This document shows, piece by piece, positions 61,075 to 64,000 of a stretch of DNA of 64,000 nt (position 1 is its first letter; every line of letters begins with the position of its first letter). Location: contig NZ_JOCX01000015.1 of NCBI RefSeq assembly GCF_000717915.1, positions 124,001 to 188,000 of the forward strand, read 5' to 3'. The notes beneath the pieces were generated by a model. The model was given only the letters and a program-made list of their open reading frames with translations. It searched no databases and was not told the origin of the DNA. This stretch comes from Streptomyces sp. NRRL S-244. Its GTDB lineage: Bacteria; Actinomycetota; Actinomycetes; Streptomycetales; Streptomycetaceae. Made by a program: the position numbers and the translations under genes.

Positions 61075-61836
61075 ATGTCCGGGTATCGACTCCACGACAG
61101 CCTCGCCCTGATCGCGGCCCTCGTGGTCCCCTTCCTCGTGGCGCTCGCGCTCGTGCCCTTCCGTACGGATCTCTCGGCGACGAACTCCGCCCTGATCCTG
61201 GTCGTCGCCGTGGTCGCGGTCGCCGCGCTCGGCACCCGCGTGGCCGGGGCCCTCGCCGCGCTGTCGGCCGCGGCCTGGTTCGACTTCTTCCTGACCCAGC
61301 CGTACGGTCGCTTCACGATCACCGACGGTGACGACGCCCAGACGGCCGTCCTCCTCCTGGTCGTCGGCCTGATCGTCTCCCAGCTGGCCGTCCGCGCACG
61401 CCGCCTCCAGGGCGCCGTGACCACCGATGCCTCGCACCTGTCCCAGCTGGAGGGCACGGTCCGGCTCGCCGAGGGCGGGAGCTCCCCCGAGGCCGTCGTC
61501 GAGCACGTGCGCCATGAGCTCATCGGCCTGCTGAACCTGCGCGGCTGCCGCTTCGAGTACGGGTCCCTCATCGGTCACCTGCCCCGGCTGGAGCACGACG
61601 GGGCCTTGTGGCTCGGCCTCGACACCGGGGAGACCGAGGCCACGTACTGGCCCGACCGGTGGCCGGAAGGCGAGACCGAGCTGCGCGCCAACGGCGGCGG
61701 GCACTACTACGGCCGCTTCCTCCTCGACCCGGTCCCGGGCCCGCTGCCCTCGGAGCAGGCCCGGCTCGTCGCCGTCGCCCTCGCCGCGCAGGCCGGCGCC
61801 GCCCTGGACTCGGCCGGGCTGGCCCACGGCGGCTGA
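61075..61836 (+). CDS. DUF4118 membrane protein, KdpD-like sensor fragment
   Basis: A 253-residue protein. Four TM helices match the DUF4118 region of KdpD (LALIAALVVPFLVALALVPF, LILVVAVVAVAALGTRVAGA, AALSAAAWFDFFLTQPYGRF, TAVLLLVVGLIVSQLAVRAR; the FDFF..PYGRF loop is typical). A GAF-like domain of about 130 residues follows, with no HisKA or ATPase domain. GGAGG precedes the ATG. It is 81 bp after the orphan kdpF-like gene in the same direction, so probably one unit. It could sense K+/osmotic state or modulate KdpD. The 60994-61074 gap contains only short GGGTTCCGAC and CGACC repeats. Confidence 0.85.
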   Translation: MSGYRLHDSLALIAALVVPFLVALALVPFRTDLSATNSALILVVAVVAVAALGTRVAGALAALSAAAWFDFFLTQPYGRFTITDGDDAQTAVLLLVVGLIVSQLAVRARRLQGAVTTDASHLSQLEGTVRLAEGGSSPEAVVEHVRHELIGLLNLRGCRFEYGSLIGHLPRLEHDGALWLGLDTGETEATYWPDRWPEGETELRANGGGHYYGRFLLDPVPGPLPSEQARLVAVALAAQAGAALDSAGLAHGG

Positions 61837-61873
61837 GCCTCGCCGCTGCCGAAGCGGTTCTGCGTCAGGGTGG

Positions 61874-61917
61874 CATCAAGAGATCCGGCCTGCCCGTATG
61901 GAGCCCGTCAAGAGGTC
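61874..61917 (+). promoter_or_regulatory. Direct repeat pair, 32-bp period (kdp promoter)
   Basis: CATCAAGAGATC (61874) and CGTCAAGAGGTC (61906) start exactly 32 bp apart, directly upstream of an AT-richer CTTAACG stretch that may hold the -35 region of the kdp operon. Spacing and orientation fit binding of an OmpR-family activator such as KdpE. Confidence 0.55.
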
Positions 61918-61951
61918 TTAACGCACGCCTGAGCTCGCGGTTTGCTCTACA

Positions 61952-61977
61952 TCGGCCGTCTTGGCCGAAATCCATTT
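61952..61977 (+). promoter_or_regulatory. Hairpin motif shared with KimA leader
   Basis: TCGGCC and GGCCGA arms, loop GTCTT, then AATCCAT, 25 bp before the kdp microprotein start. It is the counterpart of the element at 56661-56686. Either a protein-binding dyad or a structured 5' leader of the kdp mRNA. Confidence 0.45.
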
Positions 61978-62001
61978 CATCACTTCATCCAGGAGCTCAC
62001 G

Positions 62002-62085
62002 ATGGCCGATCTGGCCTTCGTCGTCACCACGGTCGCGGTTTTCGCACTGGTGGCTCTCATCGCCCGAGGGGTGGCCAAGCTGTGA
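62002..62085 (+). CDS. 27-residue membrane microprotein, first gene of kdp operon
   Basis: Starts [20 protein letters not shown] and ends ARGVAKL: one TM helix with an acidic N-terminal end and a basic C-terminal end. AGGAG lies 7 nt upstream, and its stop overlaps the kdpF GTG (GTGA), so it is made together with KdpF. It is not KdpF itself, which follows. Too small for normal annotation. Likely an accessory or assembly peptide of the KdpFABC complex (inference). Confidence 0.72.
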   Translation: MADLAFVVTTVAVFALVALIARGVAKL

Positions 62086-62171
62086 CCGCCGAGAACATCG
62101 TCGGCCTGCTCGTGGCCGTCTCCCTGCTGGGATACCTCGTCCTCGCCCTCGTGTACCCGGAGAGGTTCTGA
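62082..62171 (+). CDS. kdpF: KdpF, K+-transporting ATPase small subunit
   Basis: A 29-residue single-TM peptide: starts [19 protein letters not shown] and ends VYPERF, the canonical KdpF pattern. It stabilises the KdpA-KdpB complex. The GTG overlaps the preceding microprotein stop, and kdpA starts 8 bp downstream. A second KdpF-like copy lies at 60904. Confidence 0.92.
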   Translation: MTAENIVGLLVAVSLLGYLVLALVYPERF

Positions 62172-62179
62172 GCACTGAT

Positions 62180-63844
62180 ATGAGCCCCGTAACCGCTGGT
62201 GTGCTGCAGCTGCTCGCGCTCGTCGCCGCGCTCGCCCTCGCATACCGCCCGCTCGGCGACTACATGGCCCGCGTCTACTCCTCCGAGAAGCACTACCGCC
62301 CGGAGAAGTGGATCTACAAGGCCATCGGCGCCAACCCCTCGGCCGAGATGCGCTGGCCCGCGTACCTGCGCGGCGTCCTGGCCTTCTCCGCAGTGAGCGT
62401 CCTCTTCCTCTACGCCCTGCAGCGACTGCAGGGCAGCCTGCCCGGCTCGCTCGGCTTCGTGTCGATCGACCCCGACCAGGCGTTCAACACCGCCGCGTCC
62501 TTCGTGGCGAACACCAACTGGCAGTCGTACTACGGCGAGCAGGCCATGGGCCACGTCGTGCAGACCGGCGGCCTCGCGGTGCAGAACTTCGTCTCGGCCG
62601 CGGTCGGCATGGCCGTCGCCGTGGCCCTCGTACGGGGCTTCGCCCGCTCGCGCACCGGCGAACTCGGCAACTTCTGGTCCGACCTGGTGCGCGGCACCGT
62701 CCGGATCCTGCTGCCCATCTCCGTGATCGGCGCGCTGGTCCTGGTCGCCTGCGGTGTCATCCAGAACTTCGCCGGCATCCACGAGGTCGGTCAGTTCATG
62801 GGCGGCTCGCAGCAGTGGAACGGCGGGGCGGTGGCCTCCCAGGAGGTCATCAAGGAGCTGGGCACCAACGGCGGCGGCTACTTCAATGCCAACTCCGCCC
62901 ACCCGTTCGAGAACCCCACCCCGTTCTCGAACCTCTTCGAGATCTTCCTGATCCTGGTGATCCCGTTCGCGCTGACCCGGACCTTCGGCCGCATGGTCGG
63001 CAACCTGCGCCAGGGCTACGCGATCCTCGCGACGATGGCCACGATCTGGCTCGGGTTCACCGCGCTGATGATGTGGAGCGAGTTCGCCCACCACGGACCG
63101 GCCTTCGACATCGCCGGCGGGGCGATGGAGGGCAAGGAGGCCCGCTTCGGCATCGGCGGCTCGTCCATCTTCGCCGTCGCGACCACCCTGACCTCGACCG
63201 GCGCGGTCAACTCCTTCCACTCCTCGTACACCGGCTTCGGCGGCGGCATCGCGATGCTGGGCATGCAGCTCGGCGAGATCGCGCCCGGCGGCGTCGGTTC
63301 CGGCCTGTACGGCATGCTGATCATGGCGATCATCGCGGTGTTCATCGCGGGTCTGATGGTCGGCCGCACCCCGGAGTACCTGGGCAAGAAGATCGGCACC
63401 CGCCAGATCAAGCTGGCCGCCTGCTACATCCTCATCACCCCGGCGCTGGTGCTCTGCTTCACCGCCGCCGCGATGGCGCTCCCGACGCCCGGCAACTCGA
63501 TGGCCAACCCGGGTGCGCACGGCTTCTCCGAGATCCTCTACGCCTACACCTCCGGCGCCAACAACAACGGCTCCGCGTTCGCCGGCCTCAACGCCGACAC
63601 GCAGTGGTTCAACAGCACCATCGGCATCGCCATGCTGCTGGGCCGCTTCCTGCCGATCGTCTTCGTCCTCGCGCTGGCCGGCTCGCTCGCCGAGCAGCAG
63701 CCCGTACCGGAGACGGCGGGCACGCTGCGCACCGACAAGCCGCTCTACGCGGGCCTGCTCGTCGGCACGATCATCATCATCACCGGTCTGACCTATTTCC
63801 CCGCCCTCGCGCTGGGTCCGCTCGCTGAAGGGCTCGCCTCATGA
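62180..63844 (+). CDS. kdpA: KdpA, K+-binding/translocating subunit of KdpFABC
   Basis: A 554-residue membrane protein of the superfamily of K+ transporters. All four selectivity-filter segments are visible: [47 protein letters not shown] and [13 protein letters not shown]. The length is normal for the family and no defects are seen. It binds and conducts K+ at high affinity, with energy from KdpB. The ATG follows kdpF by 8 bp, and the stop overlaps kdpB (ATGA). Expected to be induced by KdpDE under K+ limitation. Confidence 0.97.
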   Translation: MSPVTAGVLQLLALVAALALAYRPLGDYMARVYSSEKHYRPEKWIYKAIGANPSAEMRWPAYLRGVLAFSAVSVLFLYALQRLQGSLPGSLGFVSIDPDQAFNTAASFVANTNWQSYYGEQAMGHVVQTGGLAVQNFVSAAVGMAVAVALVRGFARSRTGELGNFWSDLVRGTVRILLPISVIGALVLVACGVIQNFAGIHEVGQFMGGSQQWNGGAVASQEVIKELGTNGGGYFNANSAHPFENPTPFSNLFEIFLILVIPFALTRTFGRMVGNLRQGYAILATMATIWLGFTALMMWSEFAHHGPAFDIAGGAMEGKEARFGIGGSSIFAVATTLTSTGAVNSFHSSYTGFGGGIAMLGMQLGEIAPGGVGSGLYGMLIMAIIAVFIAGLMVGRTPEYLGKKIGTRQIKLAACYILITPALVLCFTAAAMALPTPGNSMANPGAHGFSEILYAYTSGANNNGSAFAGLNADTQWFNSTIGIAMLLGRFLPIVFVLALAGSLAEQQPVPETAGTLRTDKPLYAGLLVGTIIIITGLTYFPALALGPLAEGLAS

Positions 63845-64000
63845 GCACCATCACCCCCACCCGTGCGCCGCACGAAGACCTGCCCACCGGACACAAGACC
63901 CCGGCGGGGCGCGTCGGCGGCGGTCTGTTCGACCCCAAGGCGCTGCTCAAGTCCTTCCCCGACGCGGTGAAGAAGCTCGACCCGCGCGTCATGGTCAAGT
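63841..64000 (+). CDS. kdpB: KdpB, ATPase subunit (N-terminus only, cut by window edge)
   Basis: First 53 codons of kdp[20 protein letters not shown], a flexible N-terminal tail, then the conserved [20 protein letters not shown] lead-in to TM1 of KdpB. The start overlaps the kdpA stop (ATGA), as in standard kdpFABC operons. It differs from the truncated KdpB paralogue at 52799 (that one opens with VTQPSRKHQ), so the genome carries two kdpB genes. Whether this copy has an intact P domain cannot be seen. Confidence 0.93.
   Translation, partial: MSTITPTRAPHEDLPTGHKTPAGRVGGGLFDPKALLKSFPDAVKKLDPRVMVK

Noticed and set aside
1-64000. tRNA genes, rRNA, CRISPR arrays, insertion sequences, prophage or integrase genes
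   Set aside because: None could be recognised on either strand. No terminal inverted repeats, transposase motifs or regularly spaced repeats were found.

Overview
The window reads as a chromosomal segment of a Streptomyces-like actinomycete. The evidence is very high G+C with strong third-position G/C bias, frequent GTG (and one TTG) starts, many ATGA/GTGA stop-start overlaps, long spurious open frames opposite real genes, and a typical Streptomyces gene content (secreted M1 and M6 proteases, SGNH hydrolases, MoxR/VWA operon, glycopolymer cluster, kdp region). I see no tRNA, rRNA, CRISPR array, insertion sequence or integrase. Both ends cut genes: an aldo/keto reductase on the left and kdpB on the right.

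Region 1 (1-14.9 kb) is housekeeping and secreted hydrolases. It holds an aldo/keto reductase with a possible 43-residue Pro-rich ORF, an acyl-CoA dehydrogenase behind a PadR repressor with a perfect operator, two exported zinc proteases (M1 and M6), an SGNH hydrolase, a three-gene unit (unknown protein, MoxR AAA+ ATPase, zinc-motif/VWA protein), and a membrane-anchored alpha/beta hydrolase.

Region 2 (14.9-39.4 kb) is a large cell-surface glycopolymer locus. It encodes nucleotide-sugar enzymes (2-epimerase, 6-dehydrogenase, Gfo/Idh/MocA oxidoreductase, two DegT aminotransferases, two hexapeptide acetyltransferases, an extended SDR), a WecG/TagA-type transferase, four family-2 glycosyltransferases, a flippase, and three Wzz-like chain-length proteins, one of them fused to a Wzy/ligase-type polymerase. 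It also encodes exported beta-helix and DUF4082 proteins. Together these could make, flip, polymerise and modify a polymer containing (di)acetamido-mannuronic acid and probably an N-acetylated 4-amino sugar.

Region 3 (39.4-52.7 kb) is mixed: an MFS exporter under an 18-bp palindrome, a beta-propeller protein, an SDR, small envelope proteins, a darcynin/NmrA pair divergent from a LysR regulator, a DUF2252 protein, a BrkB/YihY membrane protein with a 12-codon leader ORF, a CLC-family channel, a winged-helix/membrane-protein pair and a GNAT enzyme.

Region 4 (52.8-64 kb) is a potassium-homeostasis island. The minus strand carries a complete KdpD sensor kinase, a KimA-type K+ transporter, and a KdpB paralogue that lacks about 65-70 residues of its P domain and is translationally coupled to the KimA gene. 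The plus strand carries an extra kdpF-like gene plus a DUF4118 protein, then a 27-residue membrane microprotein, kdpF, kdpA and the start of an apparently normal kdpB. Two pairs of direct repeats with an identical 32-bp period, and a shared hairpin motif, point to common regulation. This duplicated and partly degenerate K+ system is the most unusual part of the window.
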